The position numbers and the translations under genes were made by a program. A stretch of 64,000 nt of DNA from Brachycybe producta (taxonomy: Eukaryota; Arthropoda; Diplopoda; Playtdesmida; Andrognathidae), in the NCBI GenBank assembly GCA_036925085.1, contig JAUPFP010000051.1:620001-684000 (forward strand), read 5' to 3'. Under the pieces are notes generated by a model. It was not told the DNA's origin, did no database searches, and saw only the letters and a program-made list of their open reading frames with translations. Positions 18,901 through 31,665 of this stretch are shown here, one piece after another; positions within the stretch are counted from its first letter, which is position 1, and the number at the start of each line of letters is the position of its first letter.

Positions 18901-21900
18901 TTTTGTATTGGGCAGAATGGGCAGAATTTCATTATTTCCGGGCAGGTAGCGATATTTTTGGGCAGGTAAGGGTAATCGAGGGTAGGTGGGGGTACTGCCT
19001 ACTAATCTAGACCATTACCTGCCCGGAAAAGAAATTTCCGAAATTTTAAAAAAAATTTGAAATTTTTTGTAAAGGGCAGAATGGGCAGAATTTCATTATT
19101 TCCGGGCAGGTAGCGATATTTTTGGGCAGGTAAGGGTAAACGAGGGTAGGTGGGGGTACTCCCTACTAATCTAGACCATTACCTGCCCGGAAAAAAAATT
19201 TCCGGAATTTTAAGAAATTTTTGAATTTTTTTATATAGGGCAAAATGGGCAGAATTTCATTATTTCCGGGCAGGTAGCGATATTTTTGGGCAGGTAAGGG
19301 TAAACGAGGGTAGGTGGGGGTACTCCCTACTAATCTAGACCATTACCTGCCCGGAAAAGAAATTTCCGAAATTTTAAAAAAAATTTGAAATTTTTTGTAA
19401 AGGGCAGAATGGGCAGAATTTCATTATTTCCGGGCAGGTAGCGATATTTTTGGGCAGGTAAGGGTAAACGAGGGTAGGTGGGGGTACTCCCTACTAATCT
19501 AGACCATTACCTGCCCGGAAAAAAAATTTCCGGAATTTTAAGAAATTTTTGAATTTTTTTATATAGGGCAGAATGGGCAGAATTTCATTATTTCCGGGCA
19601 GGTAGCGATATTTTTGGGCAGGTAAGGGTAAACGAGGGTAGGTGGGGGTACTCCCTACTAATCTAGACCATTACCTGCCCGGAAAAAAAATTTCCGGAAT
19701 TTTAAGAAATTTTTGAATTTTTTTATATAGGGCAGAATGGGCAGAATTTCATTATTTCCGGGCAGGTAGCGATATTTTTTGGCAGGTAAGGGTAAACGAG
19801 GGTAGGTGGGGGTACTCCCTACTAATCTAGACCATTACCTGCCCGGAAAAGAAATTTCCGAAATTTTAAAAAAAATTTGAAATTTTTTGTAAAGGGCAGA
19901 ATGGGCAGAATTTCATTATTTCCGGGCAGGTAGCGATATTTTTGGGCAGGTAAGGGTAATCGAGGGTAGGTGGGGGTACTGCCTACTAATCTAGACCATT
20001 ACCTGCCCGGAAAAGAAATTTCCGAAATTTTAAAAAAAATTTGAAATTTTTTGTAAAGGGCAGAATGGGCAGAATTTCATTATTTCCGGGCAGGTAGCGA
20101 TATTTTTGGGCAGGTAAGGGTAAACGAGGGTAGGTGGGGTACTCCCTACTAATCTAGACCCCATTACCTGCCCGGAAAAAAAATTTCCGGAATTTTAAGA
20201 AATTTTTGAAATTTTTTATATAGGGCAGAATGGGCAGAATTTCATTATTTCCGGGCAGGTAGCAATATTTTTGGGCAGGTAAGGGTAATCGAGGGTAGGT
20301 GGGGGTACTGCCTACTAATCTAGACCATTACCTGCCCGGAAAAGAAATTTCCGAAATTTTAAAAAAAATTTGAAATTTTTTGTAAAGGGCAGAATGGGCA
20401 GAATTTCATTATTTCCGGGCAGGTAGCGATATTTTTGGGCATGTAAGGGTAATCGAGGGTAGGTGGGGGTACTCCCTACTAATCTAGACCATTACCTGCC
20501 CGGAAAAAAAAAAATTCCGGAATTTTAAGAAATTTTTGAATTTTTTTGTATTGGGCAGAATGGGCAGAATTTCATTATTTCCGGGCAGGTAGCGATATTT
20601 TTGGGCAGGTAAGGGTAATCGAGGGTAGGTGGGGGTACTGCCTACTAATCTAGACCATTACCTGCCCGGAAAAGAAATTTCCGAAATTTTAAAAAAAATT
20701 TGAAATTTTTTGTAAAGGGCAGAATGGGCAGAATTTCATTATTTCCGGGCAGGTAGCGATATTTTTTGGGCAGGTAAGGGTAAACGAGGGTAGGTAGGGG
20801 TACTCCCTACTAATCTAGACCATTACCTGCCCGGAAAAAAAATTTCCGGAATTTTAAGAAATTTTTGAAATTTTTTATATATGGCAGAATGGGCAGAATT
20901 TCATTATTTCCGGGCAGGTAGCGATATTTTTGGGCAGGTAAGGGTAATCGAGGGTAGGTGGGGGTACTGCCTACTAATCTAGACCATTACCTGCCCGGAA
21001 AAGAAATTTCCGAAATTTTAAAAAAAATTTGAAATTTTTTGTAAAGGGCAGAATGGGCAGAATTTCATTATTTCCGGGCAGGTAGCGATATTTTTGGGCA
21101 TGTAAGGGTAATCGAGGGTAGGTGGGGGTACTCCCTACTAATCTAGACCATTACCTGCCCGGAAAAAAAAAAATTCCGGAATTTTAAGAAATTTTTGAAT
21201 TTTTTTGTATTGGGCAGAATGGGCAGAATTTCATTATTTCCGGGCAGGTAGCGATATTTTTGGGCAGGTAAGGGTAATCGAGGGTAGGTGGGGGTACTGC
21301 CTACTAATCTAGACCATTACCTGCCCGGAAAAGAAATTTCCGAAATTTTAAAAAAAATTTGAAATTTTTTGTAAAGGGCAGAATGGGCAGAATTTCATTA
21401 TTTCCGGGCAGGTAGCGATATTTTTGGGCAGGTAAGGGTAAACGAGGGTAGGTGGGGGTACTCCCTACTAATCTAGACCATTACCTGCCCGGAAAAAAAA
21501 TTTCCGGAATTTTAAGAAATTTTTGAAATTTTTTATATAGGGCAGAATGGGCAGAATTTCATTATTTCCGGGCAGGTAGCGATATTTTTGGGCATGTAAG
21601 GGTAATCGAGGGTAGGTGGGGGTACTCCCTACTAATCTAGACCATTACCTGCCCGGAAAAAAAAAAATTCCGGAATTTTAAGAAATTTTTGAATTTTTTT
21701 GTATTGGGCAGAATGGGCAGAATTTCATTATTTCCGGGCAGGTAGCGATATTTTTGGGCAGGTAAGGGTAATCGAGGGTAGGTGGGGGTACTGCCTACTA
21801 ATCTAGACCATTACCTGCCCGGAAAAGAAATTTCCGAAATTTTAAAAAAAATTTGAAATTTTTTGTAAAGGGCAGAATGGGCAGAATTTCATTATTTCCG

Positions 21901-24425
21901 GGCAGGTAGCGATATTTTTGGGCAGGTAAGGGTAAACGAGGGTAGGTGGGGGTACTCCCTACTAATCTAGACCATTACCTGCCCGGAAAAAAAATTTCCG
22001 GAATTTTAAGAAATTTTTGAAATTTTTTATATAGGGCAGAATGGGCAGAATTTCATTATTTCCGGGCAGGTAGCGATATTTTTGGGCATGTAAGGGTAAT
22101 CGAGGGTAGGTGGGGGTACTCCCTACTAATCTAGACCATTACCTGCCCGGAAAAAAAAAATTCCGGAATTTTAAGAAATTTTTGAATTTTTTTGTATTGG
22201 GCAGAATGGGCAGAATTTCATTATTTCCGGGCAGGTAGCGATATTTTTGGGCAGGTAAGGGTAATCGAGGGTAGGTGGGGGTACTCCCTACTAATCTAGA
22301 CCATTACCTGCCCGGAAAAAAAATTTCCGGAATTTTAAGAAATTTTTTAATTTTTTTATATAGGGCAGAATGGGCAGAATTTCATTATTTCCGGGCAGGT
22401 AGCGATATTTTTGGGCAGGTAAGGGTAAACGAGGGTAGGTGGGGGTACTCCCTACTAATCTAGACCATTACCTGCCCGGAAAAAAAATTTCCGGAATTTT
22501 AAGAAATTTTTGAATGTTTTTGTATTGGGCAGAATGGGCAGAATTTCATTATTTCCGGGCAGGTAGCGATATTTTTGGGCAGGTAAGGGTAAACGAGGGT
22601 AGGTGGGGGTACTCCCTACTAATCTAGACCATTACCTGCCCGGAAAAAAAATTTCCGGAATTTTAAGAAATTTTTGAATTTTTTTATATAGGGCAGAATG
22701 GGCAGAATTTCATTATTTCCGGGCAGGTAGCGATATTTTTGGGCAGGTAAGGGTAAACGAGGGTAGGTGGGGGTACTCCCTACTAATCTAGACCATTACC
22801 TGCCCGGAAAAGAAATTTCCGAAATTTTAAAAAAAATTTGAAATTTTTTGTAAAGGGCAGAATGGGCAGAATTTCATTATTTCTGGGCAGGTAGCGATAT
22901 TTTTGGGCAGGTAAGGGTAAACGAGGGTAGGTGGGGGTACTCCCTACTAATCTAGACCATTACCTGCCCGGAAAAAAAATTTCCGGAATTTTAAGAAATT
23001 TTTGAATTTTTTTATATAGGGCAGAATGGGCAGAATTTCATTATTTCCGGGCAGGTAGCGATATTTTTGGGCAGGTAAGGGTAAACGAGGGTAGGTGGGG
23101 GTACTCCCTACTAATCTAGACCATTACCTGCCCGGAAAAAAAATTTCCGGAATTTTAAGAAATTTTTGAATTTTTTTGTATAGGGCAGAATGGGCAGAAT
23201 TTCATTATTTCCGGGCAGGTAGCGATATTTTTGGGCAGGTAAGGGTAAACGAGGGTAGGTGGGGGTACTCCCTACTAATCTAGACCATTACCTGCCCGGA
23301 AAAAAAATTTCCGGAATTTTAAGAAATTTTTGAATTTTTTTGTATAGGGCAGAATGGGCAGAATTTCATTATTTCCGGGCAGGTAGCGATATTTTTGGGC
23401 AGGTAAGGGTAAACGAGGGTAGGTGGGGGTACTCCCTACTAATCTAGACCATTACCTGCCCGGAAAAAAAATTTCCGGAATTTTAAGAAATTTTTGAATT
23501 TTTTTATATAGGGCAGAATGGGCAGAATTTCATTATTTCCGGGCAGGTAGCGATATTTTTGGGCAGGTAAGGGTAAACGAGGGTAGGTGGGGGTACTCCC
23601 TACTAATCTAGACCATTACCTGCCCGGAAAAAAAATTTCCGGAATTTTAAGAAATTTTTGAATTTTTTTGTATAGGGCAGAATGGGCAGAATTTCATTAT
23701 TTCTGGGCAGGTAGCGATATTTTTGGGCAGGTAAGGGTAATCGAGGGTAGGTGGGGGTACTCCCTACTAATCTAGACCATTACCTGCCCGGAAAAAAAAA
23801 TTCCGGAATTTTAAGAAATTTTTGAATTTTTTTGTATTGGGCAGAATGGGCAGAATTTCATTATTTCTGGGCAGGTAGCGATATTTTTGGGCAGGTAAGG
23901 GTAATCGAGGGTAGGTGGGGGTACTGCCTACTAATCTAGACCATTACCTGCCCGGAAAAGAAATTTCCGAAATTTTAAAAAAAATTTGAAATTTTTTGTA
24001 AAGGGCAGAATGGGCAGAATTTCATTATTTCCGGGCAGGTAGCGATATTTTTGGGCAGGTAAGGGTAAACGAGGGTAGGTGGGGGTACTCCCTACTAATC
24101 TAGACCATTACCTGCCCGGAAAAAAAATTTCCGGAATTTTAAGAAATTTTTGAATTTTTTTGTATAGGGCAGAATGGGCAGAATTTCATTATTTCCGGGC
24201 AGGTAGCGATATTTTTGGGCAGGTAAGGGTAATCGAGGGTAGGTGGGGATACTGCCTACTAATCTAGACCATTACCTGCCCGGAAAAAAAATTTCCGGAA
24301 TTTTAAGAAATTTTTGAATTTTTTTGTATTGGGCAGAATGGGCAGAATTTCATTATTTCTGGGCAGGTCACAATATTTTTGGGCAGGTGAGGGTAATCGA
24401 GGGTAGGTGGGGATACTCCCTAGAA
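15966..24425 (+). repeat. left arm array, ~164-bp tandem repeat, about 51 copies
   Basis: Unit starts at 15966, 16130, 16294, 16459, 16623 and 16787 give periods of 164, 164, 165, 164 and 164. Each unit contains CAGAATTTCATTATTTC, GGGCAGGTAGCGATA, GGGCAGGTAAGGGTAA, GTAGGTGGGGGTACTCCC, ATTACCTGCCCGG and an AT-rich hairpin word (CCGGAAAAAAAATTTCCGG). Units differ at a few diagnostic positions: AAACGAG or AATCGAG, CTCCCTAC or CTGCCTAC, GGGCAGG or GGGCATG, and four spacer types. The types recur in a fixed order. The innermost units (24180-24425) are more diverged. Open frames in it, such as 22275-22463, are artefacts. Confidence 0.97.
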
Positions 24426-24429
24426 TTTA

Positions 24430-24680
24430 ATATATATATAGGGGACTGGCTAGATACAGAACTAGACACACACCTTTGATACTCTCAATCCACTGCGTCT
24501 CGCTGTCTTTTGAAATGAAGTATCATATTGAAATATAACTTCTATGTGTGTGGCTTCTATGTATACAGCACAGGAGCCAATCAACCGAAAGACAATCAAC
24601 ACTCAATCGACACTTTCAAATGGCTACCAGAGATCTGTGTGGGCCACGCGGAAAAGGGAATGTTACAATGTTCACCATTT
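24430..24680 (+). mobile_element. partial LTR-D in plus orientation
   Basis: GATACTCTCAATCCACTGC through ATTGAAATATAACTTCTATG and CACAGGAGCCAATC to CACGCGGAAAAGGGAATGTTACA matches LTR-D read in the sense direction, with an internal deletion. It faces the complete minus-strand LTR-D that starts at 24681, so the two form a long imperfect palindrome (about 24477-24948). Confidence 0.7.
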
Positions 24681-25434
24681 TGTAATATTCCCGTTTCCAC
24701 GTGGCCCAAAGAGAGATCTCTGGTAGCCATTCGAAAGTGTTGATTGAATGATGTACACGTCTTTCTGTCTATTGGCTGTCTGTTGTATACTTGCACTCTG
24801 GGGACACAAGGGTCGGTACCTCAGGAGTCAAGATGTAGAAAAAAGCGTTGTTGAATCGGCTTACACATGACTGCTGGAGATTTCTCTTCTATCGGTTCAA
24901 AAGATACTTTATTCAAAAGACAGCGACACACTGTGGATTGAAAGTATCAGAGATGTGTCACTATCTATGGTTGTAATCAGTCTGACTCTCAATCCACACG
25001 GTCCTGTTTATATATGTTTAACAACAATAGAAACATATGATCGATACAACAAAGGTGCCAGATGTGTCCAATATCCTTGGACACAACCAGGACCTTCAAT
25101 TAATTATATTAATTACAAAACGAAAACATCTATAAGATGTAATAAAATATAACAATTAAATCCAATTAACTATTCAGACGAAAAGGACTTCTTCATCCTT
25201 TTTGTCACACCTGATGGGAGTTTCACTGGCTAAAAGTTCTGCATCGTCAATTCTTCTAGGAATCATCCTATAAGAATTGACGATACAATTCTTTTACCAT
25301 CTTTTACTCATCCTGGAGGGTAGAGAGGTATCGACTGGATATCTCCCAACCACCCCCAAGCATGAGGTGAAACCCATCTCTATAATATCTAAACTACAGG
25401 GTGATTCTAAATGTAAACGATTGAATTCGTCACA
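24681..25434 (-). repeat. 3' LTR of gypsy element D
   Basis: On the minus strand this runs from TGTGACGAATTC (25434) to GAATATTACA (24681), about 754 bases, the same TGTG..TTACA ends as A and B LTRs. It shares the block around GGGACACAAGGGTCGGTACCTCAGG with the right-hand LTR at 34850-34885 in the same orientation, which pairs the two LTRs. The outer sequence CCCCCAA (25435 on) reads as a short purine tract on the minus strand, suitable as a polypurine primer. A 12-bp hairpin (25244-25255 / 25272-25283) lies inside. Confidence 0.75.
25244..25283 (-). promoter_or_regulatory. 12-bp hairpin in LTR-D
   Basis: TCGTCAATTCTT / AAGAATTGACGA, a perfect stem with a 16-base loop. It occupies a place in LTR-D comparable to the stem-loops of LTR-A, but the sequence is unrelated. 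Role unknown. Confidence 0.5.
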
Positions 25435-25759
25435 CCCCCAACTAGGTTAGAAGCACGTCCCTGTGCTTCCAAAAAGTAAAACCCGTTTAAACAATACCCG
25501 TTGGTATGAAAATGCTAAACATGCAATAAATTAAATCCCGTTTGGATAAGAAATTATTTAAAAGTAATATAACCCGTTATTTTAACAATTGAAAATAGCA
25601 ATCTGCTATTAAGAAATTCCTACTCGGAATAAAAAACGAAAATTAAAACCAATTGGAGAGATTTAAAATTTGGAAAAGAGGCGAGAACCTATGGAACTCG
25701 AAATAAGGAACAAATCCCCTAAAAATCAAATAAAACGTATAAAACGCGGCAACGGCCTA

Positions 25760-28700
25760 GAAATACATATAAAATGAATAATCTAAAGTAGACAATGATC
25801 TATGTAAATGATGCAAAAACGTGCATAAAAAGGACAGGTATAAAATACAAAAATTTGAAACGAGTGCGAAAACCACAAAAGTATACGTAAAAATACTCAA
25901 AACAAACAGTCCATGTCTTGCAGGCCTAGTAATCTGCACTGGCCCATACGATGACGGGACTCTCGGGACTGCTGGACAGTTTTTTGTCCAGATGGATGGC
26001 GGCTTTGGTCGATCCTTTGTAGTGGTGGTAGCTTTTTCGCCCTTCTGCATAGCTCATTGCAGCATCAAAAAGCAGGTGTTGCCGGTCATCATGAAAGTGA
26101 GGTGCCCGGACTGGGCGGCCTACGATGTACTTCTTTGTCTTCGGACTCCATCAAAGAAAGGAGCGAATCCATTGCTGAATCCTTTCATCGGTATTTTCTA
26201 ACTTGAATTCGTCTTCGTAGAAGAAGACCATGACATCTCGCGACTCCTGGTTGACGATGAGGATGGATGACACACTGTGTACTACCAATGCAATGAGGAG
26301 GGACTTCGGCCCTCTCGGCACTCTGTTTCTCGGCGGGGTCTCGTCCCATTCAAATAGACCGAGGTAGAGTTGGTGGCGTGGTGTCCTTTTACGTTGCCAA
26401 TGAACAGAGATTGTTCAAGATCGTTTCGTTGCTTCTTGTACATCAATGAGGATGGGTGATGGGTTTACCATCAGGGACCTCCAAGGAGACCGTGGGAGTC
26501 CCCGATGGCAACCCCAGACGTTCTTTGACCAGCCTTTTCTTTTTGATGGCACCCGTTTCCTTGGCTAGTCCCTCTTCAACTGCTATCTTTGTTGTGACCT
26601 CGTTCTTCAAGACTTTGATCTCCGATGGTACAGGAGACAGTTCCGAAGCCCCAGGACTCCCAGGAGTTTCGGAATCTCTCCTGGCTGTAGTCTCTGGTGC
26701 TACAATCTTTTGGTTATCTTCGTAGACGAGTCCCTGGTCCCTTGGGCAGATGTCTCTTAAGGTGACGCTGTCCCCTGGCACTTTATGGAAAAAGCGTCGT
26801 ACTTCGGACCTTAACTGGGTTCTCACACCTCTGTTGGGCCGGTTTCGCTCGACGAGAGGCCTTGGCTGCCTCCAGCGCCGAACTCCGCGGACCAACAGGT
26901 CTTCTGTGAGGTCCGATCTTCCAGTGTCCTTGGGAGTATGAATCCTGTCCAGATGACTCGAAAACATTATCAATCAGGGCCAGCCCCTGAAAATAGTATG
27001 CAACAGCCAAATCGATTAGTTGCTTAAGCTGCCCATTATACCGATCTCTGGGATCTTCGGTTTCTTGGCTGGTTTCATTCGCAACAGTTTTCAACATCGT
27101 GAATTTCTTCGTCATCATCGGAACCTCCTCTTCCATGAGATTGATCTCCCAGCATCAATATACAAGACGTTTTTGTTCTCTGGGTTAGGTTCCAGGTCTC
27201 CGGTGATGGTGATGATGGGTCTCTTGTTAACATTATCTAAAATGCTTCGTTGGGTGAGGTGGGCCACAGTGGAGTCCGTGAGCCCTTTCTCACGTTTGCC
27301 CTGGGCCTCTAGATGGCATTTGCTTGGTTTATTATGCTTCTTTGGCAGGATTTCAGTTGGTGCTGTCGCAGCTGTTAAAAGGCTGGAGAGCGGCAGTGGT
27401 CGTTTCAAAGTGGGTACCGCGATCTTGACTTTGGCGGCTGCTGGCTCGACGAGCTCGATGTAAGCCCTCTCTGCATCCTTCAAGGCTTGGCTTTTTGGTA
27501 CATAATTGCCTTCTTTGGTCCAGATGTCATCGATGGTACGGTGAGGAACGGGTGGACGATTTCTTCGGTTTTGTTCTCAATCTGCATTTCTGGAGTCCAA
27601 TTTTCAGTGGCATCAGCGGCTTCACCCTTCCCTCAGTTTCGGGGCTCCAACCCTCTGGGAGCGAACTTTCCAGGTTTGATTGCCTTATAGAAGTTAGGTT
27701 GGCCAGCGCCAACGAACCCCTTCAAAATCTTCTTGGACTGGCGCTTCGTGGACCTCTTTGATGGCTTGGGGATAATCTTATACTCCCACAGGCCTTGCGC
27801 TATTTTGTTTTCCAGGGCCACTGCCTGCTGCAGTCTCAAACACCATCTTTGATCCGCCTGGTATCGGCACAATAGAGCAGGGCTCAGTTCTCGCTCTCTT
27901 GAACCCTCTCTCTTAGTGACCATGACCTGACAAGGCGGGTCCACGGACACCATGACCCCCACCCTACCTGGTAGTGGCCACATACCAGTTCTTTCCCATA
28001 TCAGAAGACGCCATTACAACTTTAAAAATAGAAAAAGGGTTAAGATTTCGGAGACCAAAATATTGCTTCTTATTTCGTCCCCTTTTTACCTCTTTTCGTT
28101 CAAATCTTTTGGAGATGTTAAGTCCAATCCTTTCCTTTTGATGAGATCTTCTTTTTCCTCTGCTTTTAGGCACAGTTATATCAAAACTTTCGATGCTTTT
28201 CGCAATAAACTTGGCAAAACTTCCAGAATTTTCAGCGATGAAAACAGTTCTCTCAAAATATGGCTGATAACGGTAAAAACTGTTTTGATACCACAAAGAT
28301 GCCAAAAAATAGTGCCGATACATGTGCACAACACATGGGCAAAGTTGTCAGTGATGAAGAACATAAAACAATAGGACCCGGTTCCAGAGTGGTGCGAGGC
28401 TAGTGGTCATTTCACTAATTGTATTCCTCCGCCCACGTGTTTCTCTCATGAGCATTAGCATCACTGACCGCTCCCTGTTTACTTCCTCATTTGGGAAGTC
28501 ATTTCCTTCTGTGGCATCACTAGCATCGATGTTATCGTCTATTTTTGTTGTTTCATCGATAATTTGCACGTCTTTTAGCTCAATTTGAAATTGCTTCATG
28601 GATTTTGCGTCTTTTCCATCAATTTTCATTGTTTCTTCCAGAATTTCACCGATTTCTTCAATAAATCCAATGGTTTCAATGGTGTAATTCGGCTTGTCAC

Positions 28701-28947
28701 CGTATTCTCTGGTGAATTTCATTGCATCTTCGCCAGGAAAGTATGAGAATTGCTGCTGGTTATTGTCTGCTGCCATTTTTCTTCTAATTTCAACGTTACG
28801 GTCGGAATGCTTTTGGATTTCTTTCTTGAATATTTCAATTTCTTCTTCATCCTCAGATGATTCAATCCAAGCATTTTGGCATATGCAGTGTCCACAACAT
28901 TTCTTCTTATGGGAAGGTGAGTTTTTCTTCTTGACAAATGCTGTCAT
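25760..28947 (-). pseudogene. family D ORF3 (third ORF after integrase), decayed
   Basis: About 3.2 kb between integrase and the 3' LTR is covered by successive minus-strand frames (28947-28348, 28329-27964, 27983-27633, 27483-27115, 27136-26783, 26973-26443, then about 26430-25960) that read as one protein broken by frameshifts. N-terminal part: Lys/Cys-rich with CCGHCICQ, followed by acidic Glu/Asp-rich sequence. Middle: a helix LRLQQAVALENKIAQGLWEY and Lys-rich linkers. C-terminal block (26380-26152): HQLYLGLFEWDETPP, LLIALVVHSVSSILIVN, a MVFFYEDEF strand and IQQWIRSFL. Position and order parallel the family A ORF3, and the C-terminal block can be laid over it. An envelope is the usual gene at this place, but I see no signal peptide, furin site or membrane anchor. 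Function unknown. Confidence 0.55.
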
Positions 28948-29195
28948 ATTTTTTTCTTTTTCAGGTTCCGATTCGGATTCTTCGATGAACGAGTTACCTA
29001 TGGACTCCAGGGTGTCTCGGGTTTACAACATTCACAGAGTCTTCCACTAATCTTCCAGCTCGATTTTCCTATGATAATCGGTATAGTGTCCAATACCTTT
29101 GCGACAATTGTATATCCCTGTCTCCATTTTGTTAAGAACTTCTTGTTCTGGCCAGGCCTGATTCACATGTCTTGTACAAGTACTTTCTGACCAAT

Positions 29196-29930
29196 TTAAT
29201 ACTCATAAGGTTTCTTGTGCTTTTGGTCGTAGTATTTCTTTCGGTGATCATGTGCTGCTTTCAGGTTTGCTGTAGCTGCTCTTAGTTCTTCTTGGCATTC
29301 CTCCACCTGTTGTTGAACGTCCACGAGGTTTCCTGCCTTGTTATCCACGATTGTTAGTCGTTCTGGAACTAAGGTGTCAACTTTGGTTCTAGGCTCCCGT
29401 CCAAACATGAGTATGCGGTGTAAACTTCGTAGATGAATGTACAGACGAGTTGTACGATTCCAAGACTTCATCTAGCTTCATCGCCCAATCAGTTTGGTTC
29501 TTGGCAGGAGTCAGATACTTCTTCATAGTCTGAATGATGCTTTTATTTGTTCGTTCGGTAAGACCATTACTTTGAGGGTGATACACTGTTGTGGTTTTGT
29601 GTTCAATCTCATTTTCTTTCAAGAAATCTGAGTGTTTCCAGCAACAAATGGCATTCCTTTGTCCGAAATTAGTTTCTTGGGTCTCCCAAAGATTCTTCTT
29701 ACATCTTTAGTTAGGAAATGGATAACGATTAGTGCGGTTGTGCTTTTAACTGCTTTAGAAACACAATACCTAGTGGCATAGTCGACCGCCAACAAGATGT
29801 GCTTAGTCTCTCCAATGGATGGTACTAATGGTCCAATAAAATCTATTCCCCAGCATTCACAAGGTTTTCCAATGGGTATCTCTTGAAAGAACCCTACAGG
29901 TTTCCCCTTCCCAACTTGTGTAGCTGACAA
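29196..29930 (-). pseudogene. pol: element D integrase core and C-terminus
   Basis: Three overlapping frames. 29930-29619 holds the core start with CECWGIDFIGPLVPS and the central part VDYATRYCVSKAV; the expected second catalytic Asp region reads ISDKGMPFVA. 29622-29389 holds HKTTTVYHPQSNGLTERTNK, the typical PQSNG..ER motif with its catalytic Glu. 29471-29196 holds FGREPRTKVDTL and a helical C-terminus with KYYDQKHK. The zinc-binding HHCC domain is at the end of the preceding frame. Integrase inserts the element DNA into the genome; two frameshifts (near 29620 and 29440) inactivate this copy. Confidence 0.85.
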
Positions 29931-31500
29931 ATCTCACATGACCTGACATATTCGAAAATGTCGTGTTTCATGTTATTCCAATAAAATCTCTGCCTGGCTC
30001 GATCCCAGGTCTTGGTTTGTCCTTCATGACCAGCATCTGGCTCGTCATGACATAATCTCATTACTTCTGGGGTGAGATGTTTTGGAACCACGTTCACGAA
30101 TGTGATCATGGAACTTCCATGGAACACACAAGTGAACAAAATGTTGTCGTAATCACAGAACAACATATGAAGAGGTGACTCCGGCTGTGTACGTAACTCT
30201 TCACGAATCTTCATAATTCTTTTGTCCAATTTTTGTTCTTCCCTCCAATCCCATTGTAAGGTCACATCAAAGATCACGCTATCATCCAGGTCTTCAGTTT
30301 CGGGAATTGCCTTCCAGTTAACAGGCACTCCTGCTCGATATCGCGAAAGACAATCAGCTTTGATATGAAGTTTCCCCTCCTTGTAGATGATCTTGTAGTC
30401 AGTCTTCACGTAACATAATGCATGGTGATCGGTCACAATTGTAAAGGGTTTCTGAAACAGGTACGACCGGAACTTAGTAACTCCATAGATCACTGCTAGG
30501 CACTCTTTATCCGTCGTAGAGTAGTTCTTTTCAGCATCCCATAGAACTCTGGAGACACATCCGATGATCTCCTTTCTTCGTTTGTCTTCTGACTTTTGGT
30601 ACAGCATGACTCCAATCCCATATCCGCAGGCATCAGTATGCATAAATATTGCAGCCTTGTGATCATAAACAGCGACTAATGGAGCCTTTGACAACATACT
30701 CATCAAAGTGGGGAACGCATTCTCGCAGTCAACTGACCATTCAAACGGTATATCCCTGCCCGTAAGGTCTGACATTAGTTTAGCTATGTTGGCAAATCCA
30801 GGTACATGCTTTCGATAATAACCTGCCAATCCTAAGGAACTCTGGATTGCAGTTACATTGTCAGGAACTGGGAAGTTCTTAATGGCAACAACCTTATCTG
30901 GATCTGGCTGAATTCCATCAGGCGAGATCAGGTGTCCCAAATACTTTACTTCTTGGAAACCAAAAAAGCATTTTACTGGATGCAACTTCAGGTTTGCTGT
31001 CCTCAGCAGGTCCAAGATCGTTCTTAATCTTTCCGAAAATTCCTTGAATGTCCTTCCAAACACTACGATATTATCAAGGTAGACCAGGCATGTTTCCCAT
31101 TTGTGCCCTGCAAGTAGGATGTCCAATGCATGTTGCATAGTGGCAGAAGCATTTTGAAGTTGAAAGGCATTTTTATGAACTCAAACAATCCTCGATGAGA
31201 TGTAAAAGCGGTCTTTTTTCTCGATGTTGCTGTCCTCCATCTCAAATTGCCAATATCCACTCTTCACATCCAATGTCACGAAGTAGCATGCTCCTCTCAT
31301 GGAGTCTACTGCGTCATCAATTCATGGCAATGGATAAGTGTCTGCCTTTGTTATCACATTTAACTTTCGATAATCAACACAGAAACGGTAGGATCTATCC
31401 TTTTTCTTGACAAGGACGATGGGAGATGCATATGGCAATTTCGATGGCTGTACAACCCCAGATTTCTTCATCTCCTCCAGTGTCTCATCAATTACGATGC
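29894..31500 (-). pseudogene. pol: element D reverse transcriptase, RNase H and integrase zinc domain
   Basis: The N-terminal fingers and palm (31500-31140) are readable only across several frames (words VLVKKKDRSYRFCVDYRKLN and GLFEFIKMPF). From 31138 a 414-codon frame is open. It holds the catalytic box as YLDNIVVF (residues 20-27; the family has YLDD, so the second Asp is lost), the connection HPVKCFFGFQEVKYLGHLIS, RNase H with FMHTDACGYGIGVML (about 164), DKECLAVIYG and TDHHALCY (about 241), then the tether and the HHCC zinc domain (DAGHEGQ..CEICQLHK, about 370-408). RT copies the RNA, and RNase H removes it. The substituted catalytic residue predicts an inactive polymerase even if the breaks were absent. 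Confidence 0.9.
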
Positions 31501-31665
31501 ATTATCCAGCTCCGCATCTTCGTAATGTGTCTCTAACAAGTAGATTATTTCCAGTTTCAATCTTGTGTTTAGTCAAATTTGTCGCTCCTAGGTCCATAGA
31601 TGAAAAGGCAAAGATCGGTTGGAACTTCTTTAGTAAGGTCATCAACTCTTCTCTTTGTGCATCTG

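Noticed and set aside
22275-22463. Small open frame inside the left array
   Set aside because: It arises from repeat sequence plus a point change and has no conservation as protein.
15966-24425. CRISPR-like or centromeric satellite array
   Set aside because: Units are 164 bp without unique spacers, and the array is bounded by a transposon terminus with a target duplication and has an inverted partner. It is therefore part of a mobile element; a satellite origin alone does not explain the ends.
25760-28947. Envelope gene of an errantivirus-like element
   Set aside because: No signal peptide, fusion peptide, cleavage site or membrane span could be seen in any frame; the position alone is not enough.
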